Source: Anolis sagrei (taxonomy: Eukaryota; Chordata; Lepidosauria; Squamata; Anolidae). Taken from it: 64,000 nucleotides of DNA. Below, piece after piece: positions 43,690 to 55,931 of this stretch (position 1 is its first letter; each line of letters opens with the position of its first letter). The notes under the pieces were generated by a model, which had not been told where the DNA came from, made no database searches, and saw only the letters and a list, made by a program, of their open reading frames with translations. Location: contig NC_090021.1 of assembly GCF_037176765.1 (NCBI RefSeq), forward strand, positions 151,971,370-152,035,369. Reading direction: 5' to 3'. The translations under genes and the position numbers were made by a program.

Positions 43690-45700
43690 TTGGGCATTAA
43701 CTTCTATGATCCCTCACAATTGGCAGTAGCTTGTCAGAACAGAAGCTCAGAATCCTTGGAGAGCTATCTCCTGCCCACTTTGCTACAGGTGATCTTCCTG
43801 CCTATGAGATGATGGAATATAGTTTCTTGAAGTTGGTGTCTGTAATATAAAGCATGAGTGAGTATTGTATAACCCCTGGCCCACCTTACCTAGAGTCCCC
43901 ATGTGTGGCGACCTAGCACTTGTGAGATCAAGGCATTTTAAGAAGATCTGATAACCACCCATCGCATCTTCCAGGCTGGGAAAGTGTGGCTGCCTGCATA
44001 CTTTGCATACTAGAGAACCTTCTGAGAGGAAGGATGCTTGTTCCAAGTGTTTCTGCATTGAGTAAATGCAAATTATTATAAAACAATCAAATCGGCTTCA
44101 ATTTATAATAAATTATTATTATGTTTTTTGTGATAGCATTATAACAGTCAATACAGGATGATGTATTTAGTCAGAACAGTTCCCATATAGTCATAGCTAA
44201 AGATTTGTAGGATAGAAATGGCCCATAGTCACTGGCTGACTCAGTCTCATCCAACTTCGTAGTATAGTAAGTATTTGAATTTAGCTGTATCATGTCTACT
44301 CAAAAGGAAGCCCAATAAAGTTTCAGTGGCAAGTTAGATTTCTAGATCGTTTTTTTCTAAAGAGCCATAGATTACCACATCACTCTATGTTGGCCATCAT
44401 AATGGCTGTGGTGTGTATGCAATAATAAACACTGTATCCACACACTATAACATTTTCTTTCTTAACAGTACTACGTACATAACCTTTGAGATACATTCTA
44501 GTTTTAGGTAAATTTAATAGCGGGAAGCAGGATAATTGGAAATTATTAAGGAAATCCTTACCTTTCTCTGAAATAGCACAGTATTTCCACTCTCTCACAG
44601 AACTGAATGCATATTGTTTTTTGTTACTGTGCAGTAAAAAATGCAGCAATTAACTATATAAACTTTGTGGAATCATTGCTATGCTAAATTTAGCCAGCAA
44701 GAACTGCAAGTTTCTGTCCCTTGTGTCTTCCAAACATGAGCTGACCCATCTTCTATTTTTAGCTTTCTAAGTGAAACAAAATGAGACATTGAGTAGTAGA
44801 CCAACGGAGCCAGCAGTTTTCCCAGAATGCTTCCTGCAGTGTAATAAATAGGTATTCTTGGTTTCTTTAGAAATAAGAAGGAAAGAGAGTCATTCACATG
44901 ACCTATCCAGGGCAACCAAGATCATTCGGAAGCTATCACATCCTCTTTTCTCATTTTCCATACATTTTCTTTCCTGCCTCTTTTGAATCCTTTGAAAAAA
45001 CTGCCTTTCAAGCATGTAATCAAATAAGCACCACTCACTGATGTTTTTGCCACGTCTAATATAATCCACCATGAAGAACATGGCCTGTCTGGTGCCATTC
45101 ATTCGTTCTGTCTACGTGAATTTTATTGGATATTGACAGCATCCTAAACTCTCCTCCCAAACAAATTCTAGCTGCAATCCAACCTCTTGCAAGTATAATA
45201 GATAGCTTTACAAGAACCACACATTATCCATAGAAAAAGAGTACTGGTTAACTCAAATGCTATTTTATCACAATCTAGAGCTGGGGGTGGTGACGGCTGA
45301 CAGGGAGCTCTGGCATACGCTGGGTGACTCATGCAGAGAAGGCACAAAGGTTTGCCTCCTTTAACCATGCATTCCTAATCTTCCTCTCACTCTGGTTTAA
45401 ACGTTTTATTTTCACCTTTATACTTTTACTTCTTACCCATTTTGCTCGTCAACATTTTTAACAGGTGTTTATAAAAAAATTAACAATAAGCTTCAGCATA
45501 TGTAATGCAGCCAAACTCTATACACCCCACTAATTTCACTGCTGGCAACACCCACACTTACCACCATTGCACAACTGGAGAAAAATATTGAGAAAAATAT
45601 TTATCTTTATCTTAATTCAGCCATCCTGGAAGACCTATTTGAGGAATGGAATGGTGGGATTTAAATGTTTTAGTTAATAAAATAAATTTGTAAACCCATC
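43690..45700. other. COMMD1 intron 1, no recognised feature
   Basis: It has only short ORFs without similarity that I recognise. A weak LINE-like tail (gaatggtgggatttaaatgt, aataaaataaat) is at about 45640-45690. Confidence 0.45.
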
Positions 45701-45708
45701 AGTTTTAC

Positions 45709-46470
45709 AATAATAATAATAATAATAATAACTTTATTTTTAACCCAACCATCTCCCCTACGTGGGGTTGCCTTTGAAGACTGTCCGGAAGCTTCAACTG
45801 GTCCAACGGACAGCAGCCAGATTGCTAACTGCAGCGGCTCTCAGGGAGCATACAACTCCCTTGTTGCGCCAGCACCACTGGCTGACAGTTCGCTACCGGG
45901 CACAATTCAAAGTGCTGGCTTTAGCGTATAAAGCCCTAAACGGTTCTGACCCAACTTACCTGTCCGAACGAATCTCCACTTATGAACCTGCAAAGACTTC
46001 AAGATCATCTGGAGAGGCCCTGCTCTTGGTCCTGCCATCATCACAAGTACAGTTTGGTGGGAACGAGAGACAGGGCCTTCTCAGTGGTGGCCCCTCGGCT
46101 ATGGAATGCCCTTCCTAGGGAGATTAGATTGGCTTCCTCGCTCCTATCATTCTGGAAAAATCTTAAGAATCTTAAGACATGGCTATTTGAGCGGGCATTT
46201 GAAAATACCGAGTAACGGATATAATGATGGAATAACTATATGGCAGAACAGGACATTGTTTTAATGACTATCGATGGAAGTATGTTTCATTATAATGTTT
46301 GATTTTATTGTTGCTGATGTTTTTTATATTGTATATTGTAATTGTGTCCTTGGTGGCATTGAATTCTTGCCTTGTAAACTGTCTCGAGTCGCCGGAAGGC
46401 TGGGGGGGGGGGGGGGGAGTATAGAAATGTACTAAATAAATAAATAGGGGATTCGGGGCAGCTACAAGAT
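45709..46470. mobile_element. L2-type LINE (+) inserted in an older antisense L2 tail
   Basis: The outer element is an antisense tail: (AAT)n, ctttatttttaacccaacca, tctcccc at 45709-45756, resuming as ggggattcggggcagctac at about 46448-46466. The inner plus element (45757-46447) encodes [40 protein letters not shown] and WNALPREIRLASSLLSFWKN, with a 3' tail containing a long G run and (AAAT)n. Confidence 0.75.
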
Positions 46471-46474
46471 TAAG

Positions 46475-48410
46475 AACTGTTAGTTCAAATAAGTAAAGTT
46501 GTTCAAATAAGTAAAGTGATCTGTTGAACCAATTGAGCAAAAGCTATGGGTGCTTCACTCTAGAGATCAAGTTACTCGGGATCATTTTTTAAAAGAAACT
46601 TTTGTTTGTGTTTCTGTTCTTCCTCCTTCATTAACCTGGACTATGTTTATTTCTCCTTCCAGAAAAGTCATTAAACATAGTCGAAACTTAATGAATTTGA
46701 TCTTGATTCCTCCCCTCCCTTGAATTTCTCCCCCTCTCTGTGAGGGAGCCAAAGAAGCAAGCAGATGATATGGTACATGAAAATGAATTGGTTTTGTTTC
46801 TCTGAGCCTCTGATTTCATTGTATTGCAGATTGGCAGCTATCTGCAATGTAGAGGGTTTGTTAATGAAAATGCCTACATGGCTTGGCATGGCAAATTCCT
46901 GGGTCGCAGCCACAGCTGACAAGTAAAGTTCTGTTTCTGGAAGCTAAGGGTGTTTTCCCCCTGGATTTTACCAATTGTCCTTTCTCACTAGCATTACATG
47001 CTTGTCAAACTCTATTTCTCAGAGTCCGTCATGAATTTATATCAGTATTTCCTACTAGAGCCTCTCTCCTTTGAACCTAATCTAAATTCTGACATAAAAA
47101 CATATTGTCGATCCATTATTGTTCCATTATGGAAGTGGCATTTGAAATAATTATTATTTTATTGGCTGATTTATGAGGGTAAAAGCAAAATATATTTAAA
47201 AATTCTCTTGGCAGAATAGTAAGCAAGACTTTTCTCACTCAAGGTTTTTATAATCCTTTTCCCATTTCACTATGAGTTAAATATGAAATATTCTGAGTTC
47301 CATTATTTCCCTTGACTTACCATTTCCCCCTTTTTCTAGGAAGAAAACTTCTCTTTAAATAAGAAAGGGCATATCAGATAAATGCTAATGCAGCACTAGG
47401 CAATATGACCTTTTTCTCCACCATGTTCTCAGTCCCTGTGACAGGACTGTAGCTATAACATAATGGGTTTGGCTAGAATGACCATAAAACATAATGGCCT
47501 TGTTTTTCTGAAATGCTGTGTCCACAAATGGCATGACTTTGGGAACCAAAATCTGTAGCAAATGAAAATGTTGGTGTAGGTTTATTGTGAGCATAAATTC
47601 AAACAAGACAAAACTGTGGAAAAGTATTTTTTTCTCAATTTTGCCATATTTTTCTTTAGGTCTAAATATCTGTATTCTGCTGTAACAGATGTATTGAGAC
47701 TCTCCCCAAGCTGCCCTCAGGGGTGATTAGCAGTAATACTACTATGTCAACTTCTACCAAATCTTGTTAGCACCTCTACAGCCTTCTTTGGTACTTTATA
47801 TTTTAAAGACATCTCAGTTACATATAATAACATTATAGTATAACAAAAGCAGGAAAACAAAACCACAAAAGCTGGAAAGATAACCACATTAGTTGTAAAT
47901 TCTTATAAAAGCCAACCAAATGTGCCCATTTCTCCTTATCTTCAGTGCACCATTCTTTCAAATGTTGCAAGCATTGTCAGATATCTTCTCAATTGGATTA
48001 CAGATGCAGAAGAATGATCTTTTTTGGAATGAACTATTCATCTTTTAGCAGTCAAAGGGACAGGAAAAATCAATTTTCATTGGCCATTCATTAATTTCCA
48101 AGAAATAGACAAATTATCCCTGAATATCACGGAATTGTACAAAACCCAATTCATTTGTGTGCTTATTGTGTTCTCAAAATGTAGCTACTCTGGAACAAAT
48201 CCCAAACACATTAATTAAGGAAGTATTAGCATTCTTACATCTCCAATAATTTGCTGATTTAAGAAGCCCTGACTCCTACAAGAGCAGTTTCTACTATATA
48301 AGATGTACTTGGAGATCTATAGTCATGCTAAGTTATAGGTGTTAAAAACGATAGTCAATGATGAGTGAAAATGGGATATTTCAATTCTCAATTCCATTTC
48401 TTACTGTAAA
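46475..48410. other. COMMD1 intron 1, no recognised feature
   Basis: AT-rich DNA without recognised coding exon or repeat family. (CA)n followed by (TA)n lies at 48415-48462. Confidence 0.45.
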
Positions 48411-48420
48411 ACTCATACAC

Positions 48421-48463
<43 letters not shown>

Positions 48464-48570
48464 GTTTCAATACTTGGTTGGTTTGAATTAATGTCTCCAA
48501 TAGTAAAGAAATGTCCAATGCTCGTAAAAGCTCTGGGGTCAAATCTGGATTGTAACAAATGTTTTAGCTG

Positions 48571-49663
48571 TATTATCGAAGGCTTTCATGGCCGGAATCA
48601 CTGGGTTGTTGTAGGTTTTTTTCGGGCTATATGGCCATGGTCTAGAGGCATTCTCTCCTGACGTTTCGCCTGCATCTATGACAAGCATCCTCAGAGGTAG
48701 TGAGGTCTGTTGGAACTAGGAAAAGGGGTTTATATATCTGTGGAATGACCAGGGTGAGAAAGGGCTCTTGTCTGCTGGAGCTAGGTGTGAATGTTTCAAC
48801 TGACCACCTTGATTAGCATATAAAGGCCTGACAGTGCCTAGAGCAAACTTTTGTTGAGAGGTGATTAGCTGTCCTTGATGTATGGCAAGTGTTCTTGCCA
48901 TACATCAAGGGAACCACTGACCGCATAGAGAAGCTGATGAGGAAACACAACATACAAACTATCTACAGACCCACCAAGAAAATCCCAAAAATGCTACATT
49001 CAGCAAAGGACAAGATGGATCCTCTCACTTCTGCAGGAGTCTACCGCATACCATGCAGCTGTGGACAAGTCTACATAGGGACCATCAAACGCAGCGCCCA
49101 AACACAAATCAAGGAACATGAAAGGCACTGCAGAATACTTCAACCAGAGAAATCAGCCATAGCAGAGCACCTGATGAACCAGCCTGGACACAGCATATTA
49201 TTTGAGAACACAGAAATGCTGGACCACTCTCACAACCACCATGTCAGACTACACAGAGAAGCCATTGAAATACACAAGCATGTGGAAAATTTCAACAGAA
49301 AGGAGGAAACCATGAAAATGAACAAAATATGGCTACCAGTATTAAAAAACTTAAATAACAACAGCACAACAACAGAGAGGAAACAAACAAGGACATCTAA
49401 TCACCTCTCAACAAAAGTTTGCTCTAGGCAATGTCAGGCCATTATATGCTAATCAAGGTGGTCAGTTGAAACATTCACACCTAGCTCCAGCAGACAAGAG
49501 TCCTTTGTCCCACCCTGGTCATTCCACAGATATATAAACCCTTTTTCCTAGTTCCAACAGACCTCACTATCTCTGAGGATGCTTGCCATAGATGCAGGTG
49601 AAACGTCATGAGAGAATGCCTCTAGACCATGGCCATATAGCCCGAAAAAACCTACAACAACCC
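48571..49663 (+). mobile_element. Penelope-like element with GIY-YIG-only ORF and inverted ends
   Basis: It is bounded by aatgttttagctg (48558-48570 and 49664-49676). The antisense terminal region (48571-48885) is followed by a sense coding part and the same terminal region reversed, so the ends are long inverted repeats. ORF 48889-49452 (187 codons) has the GIY-YIG signature GVYRIPCSCGQVYIG at residues 50-64, then EKSAIAEHLMNQPGHSILFE and REAIEIHKHVENFNRKEET, typical of the PLE endonuclease. There is no reverse-transcriptase domain. A 17-bp perfect hairpin marks the inversion joint (48873-48910). Confidence 0.88.
48889..49452 (+). CDS. GIY-YIG endonuclease-like ORF of a Penelope-like element
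   Basis: 187 codons. GIY-YIG nucleases of PLEs nick target DNA for retrotransposition. The core GVY...YIG is at residues 50-64, preceded by SAKDKMDPLTSA. The downstream conserved blocks LDHSHNHHVRLHREAIEIHK and NFNRKEETMKMNKIWLPVLK match the PLE C-terminal consensus (iREAiEIhkh..nFNRe..., W.P.L). It starts next to the inversion hairpin, so the first residues are probably not the native start. It is an element fragment rather than a host gene. Confidence 0.75.
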   Translation: MFLPYIKGTTDRIEKLMRKHNIQTIYRPTKKIPKMLHSAKDKMDPLTSAGVYRIPCSCGQVYIGTIKRSAQTQIKEHERHCRILQPEKSAIAEHLMNQPGHSILFENTEMLDHSHNHHVRLHREAIEIHKHVENFNRKEETMKMNKIWLPVLKNLNNNSTTTERKQTRTSNHLSTKVCSRQCQAIIC

Positions 49664-49674
49664 AATGTTTTAGC

Positions 49675-49775
49675 TGTAGATAAAAATAAGCCCTCTATAT
49701 TCATGGGATCTTCATCCACAGAATCAACCAACCACAGCTTGAAAATATTTGGGGAAAACAAATACAAAAAACAAA
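49675..49775. repeat. Tigger-like remnant
   Basis: It reads aagccctctatattcatggg, tccacagaatcaaccaacca, gcttgaaaatatttgggg: the typical inner end of Tigger-type mariner relatives. Confidence 0.5.
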
Positions 49776-50502
49776 CCTTTATTTTGCTGTGTGTCAAGAA
49801 GTGTACAATTATGTTTTACAGATCCACAGACTCTCACCAATGTTTCCTTAAGTTGTTCATGATTTTATATAAGAAACAGCATTTCCTCTGTAGATGTAGT
49901 TTGAAGTACTCTTGTAAAAAGTGAGATGGAAAAACACTTACCATCAACACCAAGCACTTATTTCAGGAAACAATCCCATTGTAGACTGATACTTTCCATC
50001 AAAATGGTTCTTTCCCAGTTGTCAAATCTGGATCGTCCCTTTACGTCAATGTGGCATCAGCATATAGATCAAATTGCAATTGATGAGACAATATTTCCCA
50101 CACAGTTTTAACTGCTAAAATAATTGACACAACTCTGCTTTTAAAAAAATGCAAACAAAGGATATTATCACATGCAAGGGAAGGGGCAGGGGATGGGGAG
50201 GTTGGAAGAAACAAACAAAAATTAACCTTCTCCTTGTAGAATCTCTTTCTTTAGCTGCAAAGTGTTTGGTGAGGCACCAGCACTCTTTGAAAGAGAAAAC
50301 TAAAGACCATATAAACTACAACTCCTAGGATTGCATAGCATTAATCTATAGCTGTTCAAGTGACGTCAAACTGTATTCATTCTACAGTGTAGATGGATTA
50401 ATTGTTTTTACAGAGTTTTTGGGTTTCTCTGGCAAAGACTTCTGTTACCTTCCCAAACTACAACTCCTAGGATTCCATAGTATTGGGCCATAGCAGTTAA
50501 CT

Positions 50503-50634
50503 GGGGCACTGCCACACAGCCCTATATCCCAGAATATCAAGGCAGTGTGGACTCAGATAACCCAGTTCAAAGCAGATATTATGGGATTGTCTGCCTTGAT
50601 ATTCTGGGATATAGGGCTGTGTGGAAGGGCCCTG
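50503..50634. repeat. Full palindromic MITE
   Basis: The left half ctgccacacagccctatatc ... cccagttcaaagcag and the right half (tctgccttgatattctggga, tatagggctgtgtggaaggg) are inverted copies. Each half matches the units of the 80-bp array at 26-28 kb. Confidence 0.75.
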
Positions 50635-50682
50635 GGTGTTAAACTGAATCCTGGAAGTTGTAGTTTGGCAAGAAACTATAAT

Positions 50683-50990
50683 AATAATAATTGTTGTTGT
50701 TGTTGTTGTTATTGTTATTGTTATTATTATTATTATTTATACCCCGCCACCATCTCTCCAAAGGGGACTCGGGGCGGCTAACATGAGGCCAAGCCCAAAA
50801 AATACAGTACAACACAATACAATACAGAATGCAAAAACAAAACTTACACCAGAAAATAATTACAGTAGCAACACAAAAGAATAAAGCAAATTAACACAAT
50901 ATAAAAGTCAAACTGGAAGGGCAGGCCAGATGGACAAGATAAAATGATAATATGATAAAATACTCTGGCAGCGAACACTTAAAGACCTTG
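50683..50990 (-). repeat. L2-type LINE 3' end, antisense
   Basis: (GTT)n and (ATT)n are followed by tataccccgccaccatctct and ggggactcggggcggctaac, then A-rich text. It lies just upstream of COMMD1 exon 2 and ends about 125 bp before the acceptor. Confidence 0.7.
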
Positions 50991-51114
50991 TGAAACTATA
51001 ACTCCCAATGACAATAATAAAAGGTTTCCTTCTGATGCAAAAGTGAATTTTGTGGCTAATATGACATGAGATGATAGAGAATTTTAATCTGTACAATTTT
51101 TCATTTTGTTGCAG

Positions 51115-51396
51115 TCGATAGCATCTGCTGACATGGATTCAAATCAACTAGAGGCATTTTTGACGGCACAGAAAAAGAAACCAGGAGGCATCACGAGTGA
51201 TCAAGCTGCAGCTATTGCAAAATTTTGGAGGAACCACAGAATGAAAATCCGAGACAACTTGATAAATCAAAGTAAATGGGAAAATACACTCAGAAACTTA
51301 AGCTGGAGAGTAGACTTCAAGTCTCAGTCAAGAAATATTGACCAATTAAGCAGTCCTGTAGTGATAGTCGAAATGGAACTTGGAAAAAGTGGACTG
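51115..51396 (+). CDS. COMMD1: COMMD1 exon 2
   Basis: It codes residues 65-158: SIASADMDSNQLEAFLTAQK, KKPGGITSDQAAAIAKFWRN, then NLSWRVDFKSQSR and SPVVIVEMELGKSGL; 94 whole codons. It finishes the N-terminal domain and enters the COMM domain (NLSWRVD at residues 125-131), which mediates COMMD dimerisation. Acceptor ttttgttgcag, donor CTG|GTGAGT. The intron between exons 1 and 2 is 20,436 bp. The final exon (about 32-36 codons, human QESEFLCLEFDEVKVNQ...) was not found before 64000; large introns are normal for this gene, so it probably lies downstream. Confidence 0.95.
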
Positions 51397-51570
51397 GTGA
51401 GTGATGTTTATTTTGCTTTATCGGTTTGGAAAATGTTACTTAAAGGTGGGGCTTGTAGAACATGTTGACCATTGTCCAACCTAGCAGATATGACTGAATT
51501 GAAAACACAAAAGAAAATGCAGAGCATTGTATCATTCCGCCATGCTATAAGTAGCAGGTTATTAATATAA

Positions 51571-51692
51571 CTAGTGTTTCTCAAACTGTACTCCAGGTGT
51601 TTTGGACTTCAGCTCCCAGTTTACTAACTGTTAGGAACTGTGGGAGCGGAAGTCCAGAACATCTGGAAGAGCACAGTTTGAGAAACTCTGGT
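51571..51692. mobile_element. hAT-type palindromic MITE
   Basis: The ends ctagtgtttctcaaactgta and cacagtttgagaaactctgg are inverted repeats around a palindromic interior (gttttggacttcagctccca against gtgggagcggaagtccagaac). It lies in COMMD1 intron 2, 175 bp after exon 2. Confidence 0.65.
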
Positions 51693-52149
51693 ATTAAAAA
51701 AACTGTGAATTTTAGCCTTCTCCCAGGTGCTAAACTATAATTCATGTTTCCTAATCACCTAATTGGTCAGCCTGGCTGGATATGATGAAACTTCAGTCTT
51801 ATGATATCTACAAAATCTGCTCCCCAGTTAAGAAGGTCTGGTTTGTTGTCAATGTTTCCTTGTTGATTGTCCAGGTGGAAAGCATTGAACAATTCAAGGG
51901 CTGTGTCTCAAATGCAGAGCAGATACAAGACCCAAAGGACAATGAATCCAATATTAATTCTCCTTCATTATGTCAAATGATTTGCCATGATTCAGTAATC
52001 TGTTTAAGTCATAGCCAACGCTCAACAAACCTGTCCTTCTCATCAATGGAGTGGTTAGCATTCCAAACCACTTTCCTAACCTCAGGTGGTAAAATATTGC
52101 TATGCCTTGTCCATATCTCAAAGCTTGAATGCAACTCAAAGCAAGAAGA

Positions 52150-53178
52150 TATTTATTTATTTATTTATTTATTTATTTCTAGCACTTCTACCCCGCCCTT
52201 CTCAACCCCCGAGGGGGGACTCAGGGCGGCTTACAAAAGGCACAATTCGATGCCTACACAGTAATACACATACGTATAAAACAGCAATTAAAACAATTAT
52301 AACAGTTAAAACCATCAATATATAACACAATCAATAAAACTAATCTCATGCTCAGCGTTGGTCATTCAGAGTTCCATAATTTCATTCCACTTTATCTTTT
52401 CTTGTCAATCGTCAAAGTCCTTTATTTATCTGCCAGATTGTCCCAATGCCTGGTCCCAAATCCATGTTTTCAGTTTTCTCCTAAAGGAAAGGAGGGATGT
52501 CGCTGATCTAGTTTCCTCGGGGAGTGAATTCCATAGGTGAGGGGCCACCACCGAGAAGGCCCTGCTCCTCGTCCCCGCCAATCTCACTTGTGATAGAGGC
52601 GGGGCCGAGAGCAGGGCCTCCCCAGAAAATCTTAGACTCCGAGGTGGGACGTAAAGGGAGATCCATTCGGACAGATACACTGGGCCAGAACCGTATAGGG
52701 TTTTGTAGGTCAAAACCAGCACTTTGAATTGTGCTCGGAATTGGATCAGCAGCCAGTGGAGCTGACGTAACAGGGGGATGGTATGCTCCCTGTATGACGC
52801 TCCTGTAAGTACTCTGGCTGCCTCCCACTGGACTAGTTGGAGTTTCCGAACAGTCTTCAAAGGCAACCCCACGTAGAGTGCGTTGCACTCTAATCGGGAT
52901 GTAACAAGAGCGTGGACCACCGTGGCCAGATCCGACTTCTCAAGGTACGGGCGCAGCTGGCACACAAGTTTTAATTGTGCAAAAGCTCTCTCGTCCACCA
53001 CCGAGACCTGGGATGCCAGGCTCAGTGATGAGTCCAGGATCACTCCCAAGCTGCGAACCTGCATCTTCACGGGGGTGGGGGGGTGTAACCCCATCTAACA
53101 CAGGCTGTAACCCTATGCCCTGTTCAGCCTTATGACTGACCAGTAGGACCTCTGTCTTGTCTGGATTCAATATTTAAT
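52150..53178 (-). mobile_element. L2-type LINE C-terminal part, antisense
   Basis: The minus frame 53094-52426 reads [60 protein letters not shown] and WNSLPEETRSATSLLSFRRK LKTWI. The 5' edge near 53178 keeps MNPDKTEVLLVSHKA in another frame. The 3' end is ccccgaggggggactcaggg and (ATTT)n at 52150-52176. It is 5'-truncated with at least one frameshift. Confidence 0.88.
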
Positions 53179-53379
53179 ACTAGCATTCTTAAAGCTTAAA
53201 ATGAAAACATGCTACAGGTCAGGAAAGTAGTAAACCCAAAAGGTTAGCAGCATGGCTATCAATTAATGTAAAGGAAGCTTTAGGAGGTATATAGATTTCC
53301 TCCAGAAAATGAAAGTCTTGCTCAATTGAGATAAATTTCAGTGAACAAATGAATTGCAAGGAGAACATGATCAATGCAA

Positions 53380-54175
53380 ACAAAGGAGTGTAGAGCAAAT
53401 AGCATAAAGAGAAACAATACATTATTATTTGAGTGTATCAGGTGTGGGAAGCCGTCCATAGAGATGGCTAGATCATTCGTTCATAATAAAATTAAAAGAG
53501 ATCTAAAGGAGGAAAAGGAGATTGTGGATAAGTTGAATGAATACTTTGCATCTGCTGAAAATACAGGTGAACTACCCATTTTTTTGTTGTAGTGTGTCTT
53601 CATGTTGTTCAGTCCTACTAAAATATGTCACATATAGCCAAAATAAGCCTCTTTACTGGAGCACTGAAGAGCAGCCAGTGTAACACCCAAGGCCAGTTAG
53701 ATGGATGTATGTCTCAGGTAAATTGGTGAATTGTGTTAAAAATAGAAAGTGTGGAGATGCTCTACAACCAGCAAGAGAAGACATAACAAGCCATACCTTA
53801 TGAGGAATGGTGGAGGGAGTCGGGTCTGTTTAGCTTGGAGAAAAGAAGGCTGAGAGGTGGCCTGATAATCATGTTTAAATGTTTGAAAGGATGTCGCATT
53901 GAGAAGGGACCAGGATTGTTTTCCGCTTCTCTGGAGATACCAAGAGGCAGAGCAATGGATTCAAATTGCAAAAAAAAAGAGATTCCACCTAAATTTTAGG
54001 AAAGAACGTCTTGATGGTTAGAGTGGTTGGGCAATGGAATATGCCACCTTGGAGTGTGCCTTCTTCTCTTGAAGTTTTTAAGCAGAGGCTGGATGGTCAT
54101 CTGTTGGGCTTGCTTTCAATGTGTTTTCCTGTGAGATGGGTTTGAACTGGATGTGGTCTTTTCCAACTGTTTGTT
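53380..54175 (+). repeat. CR1-type LINE fragments
   Basis: It encodes KIKRDLKEEKEIVDKLNEYF ASAE (CR1-like region upstream of the reverse transcriptase). From 53790, gtttagcttggagaaaagaa, gaggtggcctgataatcatg and aagcagaggctggatggtca mark the CR1 3' coding end, with an internal deletion between the two pieces. Confidence 0.7.
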
Positions 54176-54762
54176 GTTGTTCATTCGTTCAGTCGTCTCC
54201 GACTCTTCGTGACCTCATGGACCAGCCCACGCCAGAGCTCCCTGTCGGCCGTTACCACCCCCAGCTCCCTCAAGGTCAGTCCAGTCACTTCAAGGATGCT
54301 ATCCATCCATCTTGCCCTTGGTCGGCCCCTCTTCCTTTTGCCTTCCACTTTCCCCAGCATAATTGTCTTCTCCAGGCTTTCCTGTCTCCTCATGATGTGG
54401 CCAAAGTACTTCAACTTTGTCTCTAGTATCCTTCCCTCCAGTGAGCAGTCGGGCTTTATTTCCTGGAGGATGGACTGGTTGGATCTTCTCGCAGTCCAAG
54501 GCACTCTCAGAACTTTCCTCCAGCACCACAGCTCAAAAGCATCGATCTTCCTTCGCTCAGCCTTCCCTAAGGTCCAGCTCTCACATCCGTAGGTTACTAC
54601 AGGGAATACCATGGCTTTGACTAGCCGGATCTTTGTTGCCAGTCTGATGTCTCTACTCTTTACTATTTTATCGAGACTGGACATTGCTCTCCTCCCAAGA
54701 AGTAAGCGTCTTCTGATTTCCTGGCCACAGTCTGCATCTGCAGTAATCTTTGCACCAACTGT
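54176..54762 (-). mobile_element. BovB LINE C-terminal ORF, antisense
   Basis: The minus ORF 54684-54181 (167 codons) reads SLDKIVKSRDIRLATKIRLV, KAMVFPVVTYGCESWTLGKA, FELWCWRKVLRVPWTARRSN, QSILQEIKPDCSLEGRILET and RWMDSILEVTGLTLRELG, the conserved BovB C-terminus. It is well preserved and open. It is truncated on the 5' side near 54762. Confidence 0.92.
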
Positions 54763-55239
54763 ATGATTCTATAATTCCAAGTGCTGACAAAAAGTAAACA
54801 AATCTTCATCATGTTTTTTCTACTGTTGATAACTTTGAAAACTGGCTGAGTTCCCCTCATTCTAAATTTAGTTTGTATGGAAGAAGTTATTGTTTGTATT
54901 AAACAATAAATAACAGTTATTGTTTTGATTAAATTCCACTCATCACACTGGAGCTGCGGATTTGTTTCATTAAATTTAGTAAACAAGTCCCTCAAACAAG
55001 CTACTTTTTTAATCAATCAAGTTGTCTTGTAAAGCGTTATATTTGTTTTCTAGGAATCTAGAATTGGGTCAAAGAATTTATAAAACATATCCAAACAGGC
55101 ACCTTTGGATAGCCAACAAAATTCTGTATGAAGCACCAAATGACTTAATTCTTCATTGTTTTCTAGACAAAACTATCAAAACAATGTCATTCAGTGAATT
55201 GCTTCTGATATGGTTGGTTGCTTTAACGACAAAATGTAA

Positions 55240-55797
55240 TCTATATAAATTAAAATGTAATGTTCGTTTGTGGTATTAACAGAACTCAAAAACCACTGGA
55301 CGAGTGGACACCAAATTTGGACACAAGACACCTAACAACCCAATGTATGTCCTTCACTCAAAAAAATTGCTTTGGTCTTTTGGGAGTTGTAGTTGCTGGG
55401 ATTTATAGTTCACCTACAATCAAAGAACATTCTGAACCCCACCAACGATGGAATTGAACCAAACTAGGCACACAGTTCTCCCATGACCAACAGAAAATAC
55501 TGGAAGGGTTTGGTGGGCAGTGTCCTTGGTTTTGGAGTTGTAGTTCACCTACATCCAGAGATCACTGTGGACTCAAACAATGATGGATCTTGACCAAACT
55601 CTACACGGATACTCAATATGCCCAAATATGAACACTGATGGAGTTTGGGGAAAATAGAATCTTGACATTTGGGAGTTGTAGTTGCTGGGATTTATAGTTC
55701 ACTTACAATCACAGAGCATTCTGAACCCCACCAATAATAGAATTGGGCCACAGAACCCCTATGTGGGCCGCAGCAACGTGTGGCAGAGGACAGCTAG
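55240..55797 (+). mobile_element. Non-autonomous Helitron, complete
   Basis: It begins TCTATATAAATTAAAATG after an A and ends GGACAGCTAG before a T, which fits Helitron termini and A|T insertion. The interior has tandem-like tgggagttgtagttgctggg blocks, shared with 23.8 and 28.3-29.9 kb. 558 bp with no coding capacity. Confidence 0.7.
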
Positions 55798-55878
55798 TAA
55801 TCTATATAGACATTCACTCAGATTTTTGGCAACTGAATGTTGGCTATGACACAGTATACATGTACAATGTACACATAC

Positions 55879-55879
<1 letters not shown>

Positions 55880-55928
<49 letters not shown>
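55880..55928. repeat. (TA)n microsatellite
   Basis: An uninterrupted run of about 24 TA units follows the Helitron in COMMD1 intron 2. Confidence 0.95.
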
Positions 55929-55931
<3 letters not shown>

